From Patagioenas fasciata (lineage: Eukaryota; Chordata; Aves; Columbiformes; Columbidae), in NCBI RefSeq assembly GCF_037038585.1, contig NC_092520.1, positions 151,651,104 through 151,715,103 of the forward strand: 64,000 bases of DNA, written 5' to 3'. Numbering within the stretch: position 1 is the stretch's first letter; the number at the start of each line of letters is the position of its first letter. The notes below the pieces were generated by a model that was given only the letters and a program-made list of their open reading frames with translations, ran no database searches and was not told the DNA's origin. Positions 1 to 14,000 of the stretch are shown in pieces. Position numbers and translations under genes: made by a program.

Positions 1-1738
1 TTTTTTTTTGCCACTGCTGTTTACCAGCAAAACAGTCCAAGCTGTGCCTTCCTGTCCAGCAAGTCAACCACTCAAAACCAAAATCCTACTTGGCATTTGT
101 TCGTTAAATGTATGTCAGATGAGACTGTGAAAGAGCTCGCTGGATCAGGAAAAGGAGCAAGTAATTTGCTCATTTAAGTGTTTTAAAGGCAGAATTGAGA
201 CAAAAAAAAAGCCACCATACACACTTCCTTCAGCTGGCGAACTACGCATTCTCATATTTGTCCCTTATGCTCCTAAGTAAAATAAGAAAATACAGTAATC
301 AGTCTAGGGGTTGTTTTGATTTCTTTTTATGCCTCATCACCAGTGCCAATAGTGGTCTAGGGATCATTCACTAATTATCATTCTACAAAACCAGAAGTGC
401 ACACTCTTACTTACATAGGAGAACCTCCCCCCTCAATTGGAAATATTAAAAACAGAAAAAATCTGGAGTCTTTAAAAAGTACAATTAAAAATACAAGACA
501 AGACAGGTTTACTTAAGTGAATAAGTTGGCATTAGAAGACAGAAACCACATAAAGCTGTTCTGCCTAGTTCCCCTTCTGAAGGCGGTAGTATCAACTTCA
601 TTTTTTTGTTACTCTTACGTTTCATCCCTATTAATATGCCAAGCAGAAAGAGTTCTGCAAGTTTCTATATGTTAACCCTGGCAAACTGATCTCCCTATTT
701 TCTATCAGTTAACTTGAAACACAATGGTCTCCAAGATGCTACCTAGCAACTTGTAGAAGTCATTTCCATAAATTAATTTGCAAGCAAATAACTCAGTATG
801 ACCAGGAAAAAAAAAAAAAAAAGACACACAGGAACAAACAGGGAAGAAAGCATCTGCAGTCATACCAGCCGATATTAAAAAAGTATACCCGAGGGCATAG
901 TGATTTCAAGGGAAGAAATCCACCCGTTGGGAAACATCATAACTAGATGTAGCACATACTGTCTCATACCAGAAGCAGAATGCTACATATTGCAATATGA
1001 ACAACTAGATCACTCACTGCCTTGCAAAAATGGTGAATGCATGCGTTTTGATCTTCAAACATCAACTCCAATTCAGTTGAAGTCTGAAATTCCTGTTATT
1101 GGACTGCCTATTAATTCACTAGTTTCCAGTGTATTAAATGGCTCATGCATTGTCTAATTTTTTTCACCTGTTGTAATAAGACACCTTAAGAAACAAGCAG
1201 GTATGGCTGTTGCCAGAACTAGTATTACACCAGAAGTTGCCATACTGCGTATTTCAGTACAGCTCCCAGTGTCAACTGAGGAGACTGGCGGAGTTACATG
1301 GAGTTCAGGCACCGATTAATCATATAGTTAACATCTTTTTTAAAAGGCAGTAGTTGGGGGGTTGCCAGGGAAGAATCCAAATTTAGTCCATACTCAGTAC
1401 TCAACACCTGTGTGTATCACACCGACAGAGCCACTAAACAGTCACAAAACCAGGAATGTTTCTTTCTTGGTTTCCTGAAAAAGAGCACTTAATGTTACAA
1501 AATTACAAAAGGGGATAACTAATTAATAACTCAGGGCTGGCCTGATGAACAGAAGGCTTCAGAGGTAGAGTTAGAAATACAAACAATAAAAACTTTCAGA
1601 AAAAATGACAGAATAGACACTGAAACAACAGTTTAAAAAATACATGGTGAATGTTACAAGCAAAACAGGCTGCCTCCACAAAGTCAGTCCTCTGAAAAGG
1701 CCAAACACCTTTTAAAAACAAGACTACCAAGAAAGAGA

Positions 1739-1928
1739 CAGCTGGAGGTAGGGGCACTACCCAAGACACTCCTGAAAATTCCCACTTTGTAATTGTTTTC
1801 CTCTTGTATTTAGCTCTAAAGATTGCTTCTGTTGTTTCAGATCTGAAAAAACCTGAAAGCCTTAAAGTCTATTTACTGAAAAGGAATGCACTTCACTCAA
1901 CAATGTAGTGTAGGAAAGCTGTATCTAA
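1739..1928 (+). repeat. Direct duplication, copy A (190 bp)
   Basis: This block reappears about 3 kb downstream at 4759-4943 in the same orientation. Both copies begin CAGCTGGAGGTAGGGGC and end GGAAAGCTGTATCTAA. By eye the copies differ at about five bases plus two small indels (a short gap near 1787 and a single base in an A run). That is roughly 95 percent identity. It has no CR1 tail, terminal inverted repeats or visible target duplications, so it looks like a local segmental duplication or two copies of an unrecognised dispersed repeat. Confidence 0.85.
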
Positions 1929-4758
1929 CTGCAGAACACTGTATTCTCATTTCTCAAATTATCAAGACCCTGTAGTAGGATCATGGTGTTTAACTGAATC
2001 TGTATTCCCTCCTGTGAATCACCAATATTTCAACATTTAAATCAGAATGATAGTTGTACCAACAGAAATACTTCAGAATCAAGTACTGAGGTTCTTGCTA
2101 CAACATAATTTTGTTAAAGGAACATAAGTGGTTCATAGGGACCATCATGTATGACAAAATTTCAGAAACACTGTAGGTGTCAAGGAGGGGCTTCAATAAC
2201 ACCGTAGGGAGTGAGACAAACCACACTATTAATTTTGGAAGCATTCTTATAACTAAACCCCAACATTTAACAGAACAGATTTTGTAAAGCAACTATGAAT
2301 CATCAATCTCCTAAAAAAAAAAAAAGCAACCACATGGGGAGGGGACACCTTTGTCACAAAATGGGCTTAATGCATACATCCCTAGAAATAACTCCCAACA
2401 TGCAGTTCAATCAAAATGCCAACTTCACCACAAGCCACTCAAACTCTAAATTGCAGAGTATATTAAAAATAGTTTTTGGGTTCACTCTAAGCCTATTCAC
2501 TTTCACGCCTGTAGCATTATTGGGCTTGCCTACTTGGGGATGTAAACAATGTCACACAACAGTGGTTGCCATTCAAAAATCCACCAAAGACAGGAAGTAG
2601 GAGGTTTTTATTGAGATTTTCACTAAGTGTTAGTTATGCTTAAAAAAAACCCTAGGGTTTATGACTCTTTTGGTAATAGAAGAAAAGGTAGAAATTTTTA
2701 TTTTGCTTTTTAATACTGTTCTGCAAGTATATGTTTGTACACACTGTATGTGCCAAGTGGCACAGTTACAAGCTATCATAATTTTCCCAGGCCTGCATCT
2801 ATTCACACCCACACTGGTATCTCGCAAATCCATACCCATATACATGCGTAAAAACAGATGTAGCACTTCATTAGTATATGCATAGATATTCATTAGTTGC
2901 TATTCATGCCCACAAACATGCTTATCACATCTGCAAGACAGTGAAAAGTTCCCTCTTAATGTACTGATCCCACGAACAGACCTATAATCTTATACTGGCT
3001 GTGTCTAAGCTTATGAAGGTCAACTACAATACAATAACACTGTATTTCATTTATCTCCCTTCAAAAACTGAAGGGATGCAGACTTTTATCCCTTTTGCAA
3101 GATAGCTGGAACAGCTAGAGATGAAAGAACTTCAGTGTAACATTAGATCAATAGTATTTTCACTGGTTTAAAAGGTAACACTACTTTCCTAGATAAGAAC
3201 AGGCTACAGAGAGAAATCCTGCAATGCTGCAAATGCCTATCTAAACTAGAGAGCAAAGTACAGCAGAATGACAGAAAAGCAACTATCAATATCATTCTCC
3301 TGCATACTCCGCCCAGGTTCATAGGCAAGTTCTGTGACACAGGAAAGAGAGCTAGGTCTCTCCAGCCTTGCTTCCTTTCGATTTCTCTTTAGGCTTTGCA
3401 TAGCTGAGTAACATTCAGATCCATCAAGGTTAAGACCTCCAAATTTTCACTAGCATTTATTTTAAGACTACAATGACTATGCCTGGTTTGCACTCCTCCT
3501 TCACAGAGCAGGCAGGGCACTGTATTTCAAGTGTCTTTGCAGAGAAGAAAGAAACTCCTTTCCTGAAAGTGGCTGCTCATCTTCAAGCAGTGAGACAAGT
3601 CACCTTCTGTCATTCTCTGAGTACAGTGATGGTTTAAGCCAATTCTACCTCACCACATCACAAACAAGGCCTGACACACAGTCCGCCCCTACTTATTTTT
3701 ACATGAAAGTACCATCCTAAGACCACACTACAGTAAAAGGTGCCCTTCTGAATCAGTGCAAAGCCCTTTGAAGGAATCATTAAGAGAACTACATGGCTAG
3801 AAACATCTCAGTGTAACACAAATGGGTACTTCGAATATCCATCCAGCTTTACAAAAAAAAAAAAAAAAAAAAATCAAAACAGCTTTTTAGTGTTCCAACA
3901 TTTTACCAAGCCGCTTCTAATTGCCAACTAATAGGAAAATGCAGAGTCATTTCTTCAATTATTAGAAGCCTCAAGTTTTCCACATATTCCATGGTAATTA
4001 AAAATGAGCAAGTAGCATATATTTTGCTAGCATAAATATTATGAGGTCATGTACAGGAAGAGGTAATTTTTCTTTATAAAACCAGTTGATACAGGCAGAA
4101 AAGATCATGTTCACAAGTGCACAAGCACACCTGAAGAAGTTCACTAAGCTAAGAGGGAAAGCAGCCAGCAGAGCAACTATATTCTCTCAGAAGTCCTGCT
4201 CCATCTATCTCTCAACCAGGGCCCTAGAGACCAAACATGGTCAGAACAGAAGTCTAGGAACCAAAACCCTACACCAGAAAAATCCGAATAGTGGTTCAAC
4301 AGAATTATTGATTTTATAACACCTCATTCAACCACTAGCTGTATTTCCTTTATTAACCTGCATCTGTTGCCTTTCTTTCACAGCAGCTATAGCCTTTCAA
4401 CACTTCTCTTGAAAACGTTTCCTCTTCTCCACAGTTATCAAGTATGTCCTCCCAAATACGAGACCATCAAACAACAACTTTTCTCAGTCACCCACTGTGC
4501 ACATTCCCCATACCCCAAGCAGCACTGACAGTAGCACTATCTTCACCAAATCATCACCACCTGACTAGTAATGCCATTACAACAGCTATGGGACTTCACA
4601 GTAAGCCTGACCAGGTTGACTATCTTTTATTCCAGTAAGGCTATTTTTAAACCCAGATCGGTGTTCTGATCAGACTCTTCATACACCCCCAGACAGCTGT
4701 GCTGTGTGGCAACAGGAGAAGAGGATACAGCACCCCAGAATAAAAAAAAAAAAAACAG

Positions 4759-4943
4759 CAGCTGGAGGTAGGGGCACTACCCAAGACACTCCTAAAAATT
4801 CCCACTAAGTGTTTTCCTCTTGCGTTTAGCTCTAAAGATTGCTTCTGTTGTTTCAGGTCTAAAAAACCTGAAAGCCTTAAAGTCTATTTACTGAAAAGGA
4901 ATGCACTTCACTCAACAATGTAGTGTAGGAAAGCTGTATCTAA
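4759..4943 (+). repeat. Direct duplication, copy B (185 bp)
   Basis: Second copy of the block at 1739-1928, same orientation. A 14-base A run sits directly upstream (4742-4755). The high identity ends abruptly at GTATCTAA, after which the two loci share nothing obvious. The poly-A on the upstream side is compatible with an antisense retroposed fragment, but copy A lacks such a run, so this is not established. Confidence 0.85.
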
Positions 4944-7900
4944 AGTCTGTTTAGAGAACAATGAACACTTGTCTTGATTTAGAATCTTCAGATCTGTGAC
5001 TTCACTACTATCAACATTTAAACCAAGGGGAAAAACACAACATTCATAACAAGCACTATATTCACTTTAACCCATTGGCTCTGCAGTAACACAGCTTAGC
5101 TGAGAAAGTCCTGGTTTTAATAATGCTGCCATAGCAGGGAAAGGAAAATCATTTTTGTAAGTGAAAAGCACAAGTCAAGCAAGAAAGGAATTTTGTTTGT
5201 TTGTTTCTAGAGTTGCCTTTTTATTTAAGAAAACACAATGGCAAGCATAAAAATTGCAGAAGAATGAAGCAGACAACAGTGCCCTAAGGGGAAGAGAAGG
5301 AACACAGAGGCTGCGCTCTGACAGCAGGCAAGTATTATCAGACTGTAGATCACTAAGAGGTGCAGAACCAAAGGCACCCCCAACACAAAAGTATATAGTT
5401 ATTATTATACATGGGCTATCTTCTCAATAGTGGCCATGCTACAGTACGCCTGCTAAGCATCTATTTCACTCTGTTTGTGGGGCTTTTTAAAGTCAATTTA
5501 ATACCCACAGAAAGACTCGGCACATCTTTCACAAGCCTGAGGACAGGAGTATTTACAAGATCACATACAAAGAGCGACAAGAAGTAGCTATTACACATTC
5601 ATTGAAAAATCAAAATGGATCTCTGAACATATGCCAGGGCATTTAAACTGCTTCCCCCTAACAAAAGGGCCTGCTAGAAAATATTTTCCTAAATAGCAGT
5701 CACACATAGATTGGTGTACCGAAGCAGACGTTCAAGGTCACTCAACCTCCAAAATTGTACTTCCTCCTCTAGCTGGTTTCTGTGGATCCTCAGATACAAG
5801 ACCCTTAAAACCTTTTTCTCTTTTCACGGCATCATGTCCAACTACTAGCATAAAAACCTGTTATGTTTTACAGACTCCAGCATTAACCAATGCTTCATCC
5901 TACATTCACCCAAATTGTCAGTAACAGCACAGCTATTTAATAGATTTCTCCTCCAACCTTAGAACAACACATGCCACGTACCAGATGTTCACTCACCCAA
6001 GAGCTCACAGCCTGCTGCCAAAGCCAGGGAAAAGGTGGGCAAAAGCGCTCAATTTGTCTGTGTTTGGCTGAGCAGCGTTCTCCCTCCTGTGCGCTGCATT
6101 CTGTAGCCACTGCAGTGCTCAGAGCAAGCAGAGTCGCAGGAGCAGCTGGAAAACAGCCTCGCATCTTCTGAGCTGAACATAGGTGTCCATCCCAGACCGA
6201 GGGTGGTTCTTTCACAGTAAACCTATCATCTACAGTTCCCTTAGCCAGAGGGTGGGTCACAGTGACAAGTGGCCATCGGAAAGTGATAACTAGGGCAAGA
6301 GAGAATAATAAAGGCAGAAAACTTGTGCATGTGTGTGTGTGTGTAGGAAGGGAAAAGAATAAGTGGAGCAAATAATGAGCGAAAGAATGGAGTCACTATA
6401 CAAAGAAAATTATTTACTGAACAGACTATTTGTGCTGCTGACCTCAGTTCATTCCTCTCTAAGTTTTAACTCCTTGTGGTCAGGACCTTGCCTAGGAGAG
6501 CAGGAAGGTCACAGCTCATTTCCACCACTAGCCTCCCATCGCCATTCTAAGATACAACTAAATCCTAGAGGTTAGGACACGCTCCAGCCATGGGCTGCTG
6601 CTCAGTTTTGGTGCTCCAGTAAATTGTGACAAATTAGAACACACTTACCAAAAGCCTGGGCAGCCTGCCATGTTTTGCACCCCACTTCACCTCTAAAGAA
6701 GGGCCTCTTTGAACCCAGAGTTGAAGGGGGTGGCTAGAGTTCATATCTCTACCTTTTTTAAGACCTTCACACATAGGATAATTTTTCTGCAGTACCTGAA
6801 TATTATAAGCTTATAAAAAGTTAATGCGTGCCAAACATTCCTTTCCACAACAAGGACTGCTGTATGCAAGTTAATCTCACACCCATGACCTTGTTATTGC
6901 CACCTAAAGATTGTGCTGTCATAACTGAAACTCCATAGACACTGCATCAATTTGCTGTGCATAACAGTGGCATGAACCTTGATATGTCACAGCAACTTGA
7001 TTTTGCACAGCAGGAGCTATCCCATCAAATGGGAACACTAATGTATTTTGTATTTTTACTAGGGAAAACAGGATAATCTATTTTTTCATAACTGAAAAAA
7101 ATATTTTAATACTATGTATTTTAAGTCATGACAGTATTTGAGAACAGGACCACAGAATCTACTTGCTTTCAGATTCCAGTACTTTTTAAGGATATTGCTT
7201 CCACGTTGGAGCTTACATGATGAAGCAAGCAGCAAACTCCACTGAAATTGTGCAATACATGGTGTAACTGAACACTAAATGTCATGATTGTGTTACATGG
7301 CCTAGTATTTAATTTACAGCACTGAAGACACATTCCAGCCCATACCACTATAAAGAAACTTTTCTAAATACAAGTCAAAGTGTCTGACTTTGAAGGCAGG
7401 CTGAAGGTTGTTCCCATTCTTCTGTCAGGTGTTAGAGAACTCCATTTAATCAAGTCATAGGAATTAAAACTGAGTATTTGCAATCGCAATCATAGCAAAT
7501 GAAGCACAATTCTAGTAAATAAATCAATCTAACTTAAACCAAGACAGCTGTTAGAAAGACTAGGATCAGCTACCCACTCCTGTGAATCATTTCCTGAATT
7601 GCCATAATTAGCATAGTATTGTAAGGCAATTCATCCTCAAATCCAACAGAAGAAATTAAGACTCCTCTTGATTTATTGTGTTCATCTCACAGCACTTTAT
7701 TCCCAGGCGATTTCCAAGTCTTGCCTTCAAGATCCACCTCTGTTGTGATACCACCAGGAAAAGGAACAACTGAGACCAGCTAGTGTGCAGCAAGCACTGG
7801 CCTGCTGGGTCAAGTCCAACCTATGGATCTTGAACCTTCTCAGCCACCTTGGCCTTTCCTCTCTTTTCACTACCATCCCATGCAGCTTTGTTGTATTTCA

Positions 7901-10842
7901 TGTTTCTGAAATTCACTGCTTCCTTAGAAGCCTAGAACAAAAGTACTATGCCCCATAGCTGAATTCACCAGCGGATGCTGACAGTGAGAAAGCATCATGC
8001 CTGTAAGTTATCATCATGGTTTGCATGAATGCGTACTAGAGAATTTGCCCACCATTGTCATCTGCCATCAAAAAAGCCTTGACTGCCTGGGGTGTTTTCC
8101 TGTATCCCAGTTGATGCCTATAGTTTTATGAAACCTGTTAGCTTCTCTCACCCTTGGAGCTCTAGATTTTTGATATTATAAACCCTGAGCTCATTGAGAG
8201 TTCGATGAAGCATAAAATATGTGTAGTTTAACAGTCAAATGAACAACAAAGGCCCTTTTGTGACAGCTGAAGAGTATGGGAATAGAGCAAAGGAATTAGG
8301 ACCTGGAAAAAGACAACCACTTATATTTGGAGGTGATGTTTTGCAAAATTTGATTAATCATCTGATTTATCAGTGACACGATATGAGTTCAAATACTTAA
8401 GTGTAACTGTTGCACTGACACAACCCATCTGAAGACTTTAGAGTAAGAAAAAAATGACAAAATAGAAGCACTCCAATGCTGCAGGAGTACAATGCAATAA
8501 GGAAATCTGAAAAAAACATTTTCTTTGAAATTTTGTGGCATAGGGTAAACGGTAAAGTCCACAGGCTTTTGGCAGAAAGAAGGAAGACTTTCTCCTTGAG
8601 AAAGTAAAATGATTGCACTTGCATAATAGCACCTTACTGCTCCTTGCGAACTACAGTTCCAAGATGACTATCTGAAGATGCAGCCCATCTTAAGATGGCA
8701 GAATTCATCACAGGTGAAAATAAGTCATCTTGTTATAGCAGAGAATGATGGATAGTGCACAGCAGTTCCTGAAATAAAACATTAATTTTTGACAATATTT
8801 CAGTTTGGGAATGCCTGTGATTTAAACTACAGATGTTTTGAGGAAGAAAATTATGAAGTAAACAAGTAATCTTCTAGAAGTTTCACCAACACTGTCAGCT
8901 AGCCTTAGAGAATAGAACAGACAAATATATTTATTTCAATCAACCCTTTCAGAGGATTACTAAACATTTTAATTCCTTTTATCATAACACTGCAGCATTT
9001 TAGAAGACTGTTGCTTCAGTAACTATTTAAAAATAAACTCTCCAGAGAGCACACAGCACTAAAAAACAAGCCTCTCCAGACTGATGAGACATCTAGACAA
9101 TCGTCCACCAAAGGGCACATTAGCAGAAGAATTCTACAGAGGAAGCAAACATCTCAAGTGACACTCTCGGAGTAATTTAACTCATGGTTCAGACTATACC
9201 ATTTCTCAATTAACATAACTGATTCCCCTCCAAGAGAGCAATACAACAAACTGCACAGCTAATCCAGTCCACAAGACATGTCCTGGATGCACATTCTATG
9301 TTCCTACTGGCTCCCCCTGTTAAGAACAGGCTTATTGCTAAACAAAATACAGTAGCTGCTTCTCCATGCACCAAAGAAAGGTAAGATAATGAACAGCTAT
9401 AAAGGAAAAAAAAAGCCTGTGGGGAACATGAAGCAGAAAAAGAGGGCAGTGGATGTAAGGAAGGAAAACACGTAGGAGGAGGAAAACAAAAGGAACACTG
9501 AATACAGAACGTGAATAGTGCACTCTGCTCTCTGAAGGTACAAAAAAAGCCAGTTTTCCAGTGGCACTATGTTCTGAGATGCAAGGATAAGATACCAGAA
9601 ACACAGTCCACTGATGCTGGGATGCCAGACTCCCTTCCCAGTGCTACTGAAGTCCAGTCTGACTGTGGTCAGAAGATTCTGCATCCTGGGGAGGCATTGG
9701 GTAGGAAGGGTACAAGGAGATGGGAGGTAAAAATACAGTGAAAAAGCAAATGAGGAGACCTATAGGAGATGAGAGACAGGTTACATGTTGCACATGCAGC
9801 ACACCATTAACAAAGATCTCCCTCCTGTCCCAGAGGGAACATGGATTAGGAGACTCGTCCCTCCCCTCCTGAACCACACTGTGAATACATTCATGACCAT
9901 GACTGTATGAAGGATTATATCAGCAGACAAGCTGGCCACCTTATCCCTCTTCTGACTTTAGTAAGCCCCATCATTTACTGTCTGGGTGGGATACGAGACC
10001 AGGGAAACCAGAACAAGAGTGGTATGAGTGCAGAGAGGTGCCCAAGGGACAGTTCAGAAGCAAGTCCACTCAATGTCATGAAGTGTGACCAAGTTGAGTG
10101 GAGCTAGAGATGACGGAGGATGTGCCAGAGACATCTGCACTGAAGGCAAATTGGTTATTCTAAAACAAAGGCTCCCAGATGACACAAATATATACCTCTC
10201 AAAGATACGTACCTCCTCATAAGCCCACAGAGTTCATATTTTGCAGCTTCAGAAGTGTTGACTCAATTTAAAGGTTGGTTCCCATCCTGAAGTAAACTCA
10301 CTGTCAAATAATACTCAATATGCTGAATTCAAAACTTCTCATCATTTGCAATTCTAAACGTCAACAGAAAAAATACGCTTTGTTCCACTCTTGCCTGCCT
10401 TATTTAAGAAAAAAAAAAATCTTAAGAGTGTGGAAATTTTTACTACATTTTAATACGATATTTGGCACAGCAGAGTTAAGGCACGTGTAATGCAACAGGC
10501 ATTATATGTAATGCAAAAGCAACAAGAAAAGTATAAGGCATAATGATGTGCTCAGCTGCAGCCCATCTGTCTTTTCTCTCTGAGGGAACATTGTATACCA
10601 TCAATGTGGAGAATTATTAGAGGAGATCTGCTACTGATGCTGTCACCTTCTGGATAACTGTTCCATTTTCACTTGTACAAACTTCTCTCTTTCAGAAGCA
10701 TTGGAAGCAAACCAGGTATCACCGACACCCAGCCTCTTCCTGTCTTTCTTGGATGTGTAAGCAGTCCTACTCTCCCTGGAGAGTCCACAGTATGTTTAGA
10801 TTCTGTTTATAAGCAGCAAGACAAATGACACAAAATCTAGAA

Positions 10843-11014
10843 CAGAGGTGTCAAACTCATTTTCACCAGGGGCCACATCAGCCTTGCTGTTGCCTTCAAA
10901 GGGCCGAATCTAATTTTAGGACTGTATAAATGTAGCTACTCCTACACTTATACAGTCCTAAAATTATATTTGGCCCTTTGAAGGCCTCTGGTGAAAAGGA
11001 GTTTGACACCCCTG
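10843..11014. mobile_element. Palindromic hAT-type MITE with 8-bp target site duplication
   Basis: A 172-bp element bounded by CAGAGGTGTCAAACTC on the left and GAGTTTGACACCCCTG on the right, which are inverted repeats of each other. The pairing extends inward through most of the element: AATTTTAGGACTGTATA on the left matches its reverse complement on the right. The right arm lacks about 20 bases present in the left arm. The element is flanked on both sides by the identical octamer ATCTAGAA (10835-10842 and 11015-11022). An 8-bp duplication and CAG-G termini are hallmarks of hAT transposons. At this size it has no transposase and must be non-autonomous. I cannot name the exact subfamily. Confidence 0.88.
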
Positions 11015-11022
11015 ATCTAGAA

Positions 11023-14000
11023 GAAACTTGAAATACCAGGTGCAAGGCACCCGTCTTCCCAGGCTCACCAAGGAAACTATACACTAAGGCTAATTCAAAA
11101 CCAGTCTTTCTTTACAATCAATGGAAAAAGAGGCACAGCTCTACAGAATTCTGAATGGGAGCCTCACTTAATTATTGCTTTAGCATGGCTAAGTGAATCA
11201 GCAAAAGCACATCACGTTCCCCAGAACTGTTCACTATTTCTTCATCTAATCTGGCTTCTCTTACTCAAACTGAGCAGAATTCTGTTTACAGCAGATGGAG
11301 TACCATACACAATGTACACAGACTAAAGAAATAACTTTCTCGTACAAAAAAAAAAAGAGATTACTGAAACATTATTGGATGTGACTGCTTAAAGCAAGAC
11401 TCCTAGGCAAACACCCACCTCTATCCCTCATTTCTGTGCAGATCACCACACAACTAGGATGAGAAAAAAAAAAAAATCTACTGTCGTCCTCTTTGTTTCT
11501 TCAGGCATATAACCATGATGTTGCAAGTGTTTGGAGGACACTTCTCATCACAAGATCCAGTCTATTACATGCATATCACTGGATGGATATCAATCGGCTC
11601 TGTGCTCTTCAATTGGGTTAGAGCCAAATTTGGTTTCTTGTTGCCTTTAGACTAATTTCTTTAATGAACCCTGAAAAAAGGTAAGCAAGTGTTAAATGGT
11701 GCAAATTGCTACAAGCTGCAGTATCTCACAAAAATAGAGGAGAGTTTATACTGTCCTTTTCACAGGACCTGACAAGAGAAGACCTTTTTAACAGGTGTGT
11801 TAGTTTATATAGCATATTTAGAAAGACTAAGAGAAGGGCAAGAAGGGCCTCCCAACCATCCCATTAAACCCAGGCAGTTCCACCAAGGCCATAAAAAGAC
11901 AGAAATGTTAGATAGGACTCACATGGCCACAAGCATTTTTACTTGCATGGCAGAGATAACAAGATATGATCCCACAAAAATGCTGCTGTTCTGTCTACAC
12001 TTTAAGAACTCTCCCCACAGACCCAGGGTAAAGAGATCTTAATAATTTAAAGGAAGGTCACTATAGAAGTTATGCTATCTATTAAGTCACTTGAGTTCAA
12101 AAGTTACTTAGAAGAACAGAAGATTATACCATAAGACTTCCTCAGACATGCTACTCAAAGTTCATTCCAAAGCATCTTGTAACCATGACGATAAAGGATA
12201 TAACTACATAAAGCTTGAAAGAAAGAGATTTAATAAAAGTCTTCAATGCATTGAAATGTCCTCTTCATCATACCACACACCACTACATCAACTCCCAGTG
12301 AGCCTTGCCTCACTTCAAAGCACTGCAGATTCAGAGGAATTATTTCCAAACAGCAGGGCAGAAAGCAGCAATACAGAACAATTTTTCCGCTGGCCAAAGA
12401 GGAAGTTGATGCAATAAGTGGGTTATTTCCCAGATTTTAATTTAACTGTACAACTGGAATCCTAATACAGGCAAACATGGCAAGACCCATACTGTAAGAC
12501 AAATATTCCTGGACTGATGTTGCAAACAGCACAGAAAACTGCAAGATTTTACCCTAGGTTTGTCTCCTACAATAATGTTTGAGATCACCAGTCTAAACCA
12601 GAATTTCAGTATGTAATACATTGCATTAGAGCAGAACAAGAAAACAGACTTCTTGCACACAGAGACTCCAACTCAAAGACTGAAATGATTGCTGGACAAG
12701 TGGATCCAAAGAAGGAAGGAAGCACAGCAAAAAGACAAAACCACTCAGAAATATAAGCAGTGGCCTAGTCAGTCCACTGCCATGCTGTTCTGGTTCAGAC
12801 AGCTTGTGGCAGGAGAGTGCATTAAAAAGTTATCCGAAGGCAGAAGATGAGGTAACTCCATAGATGTTTATGGGACTCTTCTTCATGATGGGTGAAAAGC
12901 ATCCATCTACCACTCCTCTTTCAGGATGAACAAGATAAAGAAGGACCACAACAAGGCTTTAGTGAATGCCTAAAAGCTAGTAGCATTAACAGGTGGAACT
13001 ACATGTCAAATTATGCACAGTATGTCACTGTAGATGACAGTCAAAAAGGACCAAGAAGAAAATTAGCTTATATCTGTAGTCATAGGACCTCACATATGAA
13101 TTATTGGCTAAAATAATTCCTTTGTCTGCTTAACAGCAGACAAAAAAAACCACAAACCTTTTAGTAAAAATGGTCATTGTTTTGAACAGTTGAGTGTCAA
13201 AAAGAAATACAGACACAAATGAGTGCAGCTTAGGCTAATTTTAACCATGTGGCTAGGCACAAAAGATCATATCTCAAAGACATTGTAGAGAAAGAACAAA
13301 AAAGGTTAACATGTAACTCAGATAAAGATCTGAGGAGAAGGCAGAGATGACAGGCTGAGAAAGACAGGAATGTAGCAAAAAGGTTTTCCTCACAATTTCC
13401 ACAGCTTTCTTCAGTGCTCCTCTAAAGTGAAATGCAGTTTCTCATATTGTCCACTGCAAAAATAATAGTTGCAGAACAGCTGATCTCTATTGGAACAATC
13501 AGGTTTCTGTCTTCAGCAAGAAGCTGGGCTGTTACTGTACATCTTTAGCAGAAAAGTTACGAACTTTCCTTGGGAAGTGTGGGATGAAATAGGTTCCTCT
13601 TTCCTGAAACTGAAATAATTCTATTGTTAATTTAGTGCTGTCTACAAAGAGCAAGAACTTGCATTTCCTTTCCTAGTCTCACTGAATACTTTTGAATTGA
13701 GCCCATTTCAATGCCTCAGAAAAAGAAAGAAAAACATCCTTCAGTTTCCTCCTGCTACCAAGCCAAATAATTGCTGCTTGATTAAACTTTAAAAGAAAAA
13801 GTCGGGGGGAAAGGGTGTCAGAAGAAAGGTTGCCCACACAGGTGAGCAACTTTTTTTTCCTTAAATTGCTTCTCATATCTGAGCACTGAATTTATATCAC
13901 AAGCCACTCCATACACATGAGCATCACAGTGCCTTTTCAAATCAAGATCCAGTACATGTAGGTGAATGAGAACAACTATGATGCATTTCATTTTACTGTT

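Larger units (their letters stand above)
1..10834. other. AT-rich non-coding DNA, probably MICAL3 intron 1 (minus strand)
   Basis: I see no coding exon here on either strand. Open frames are short, have no recognisable family motifs and no good flanking splice sites. The DNA is AT-rich with plus-strand poly-A runs (about 807-822, 2311-2323, 3853-3873, 4742-4755) and a short TG microsatellite near 6334-6346. The one clear structure is the direct duplication listed separately. In mammals MICAL3 lies on the opposite strand upstream of PEX26, so this stretch, behind the CpG island at 17-18.7 kb, is best explained as MICAL3 first-intron sequence. That is inference from synteny only. Confidence 0.4.

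Noticed and set aside
5937-6371. 144-codon minus-strand frame
   Set aside because: Low-complexity start (encoded by the TG repeat), no domain, no splice context.
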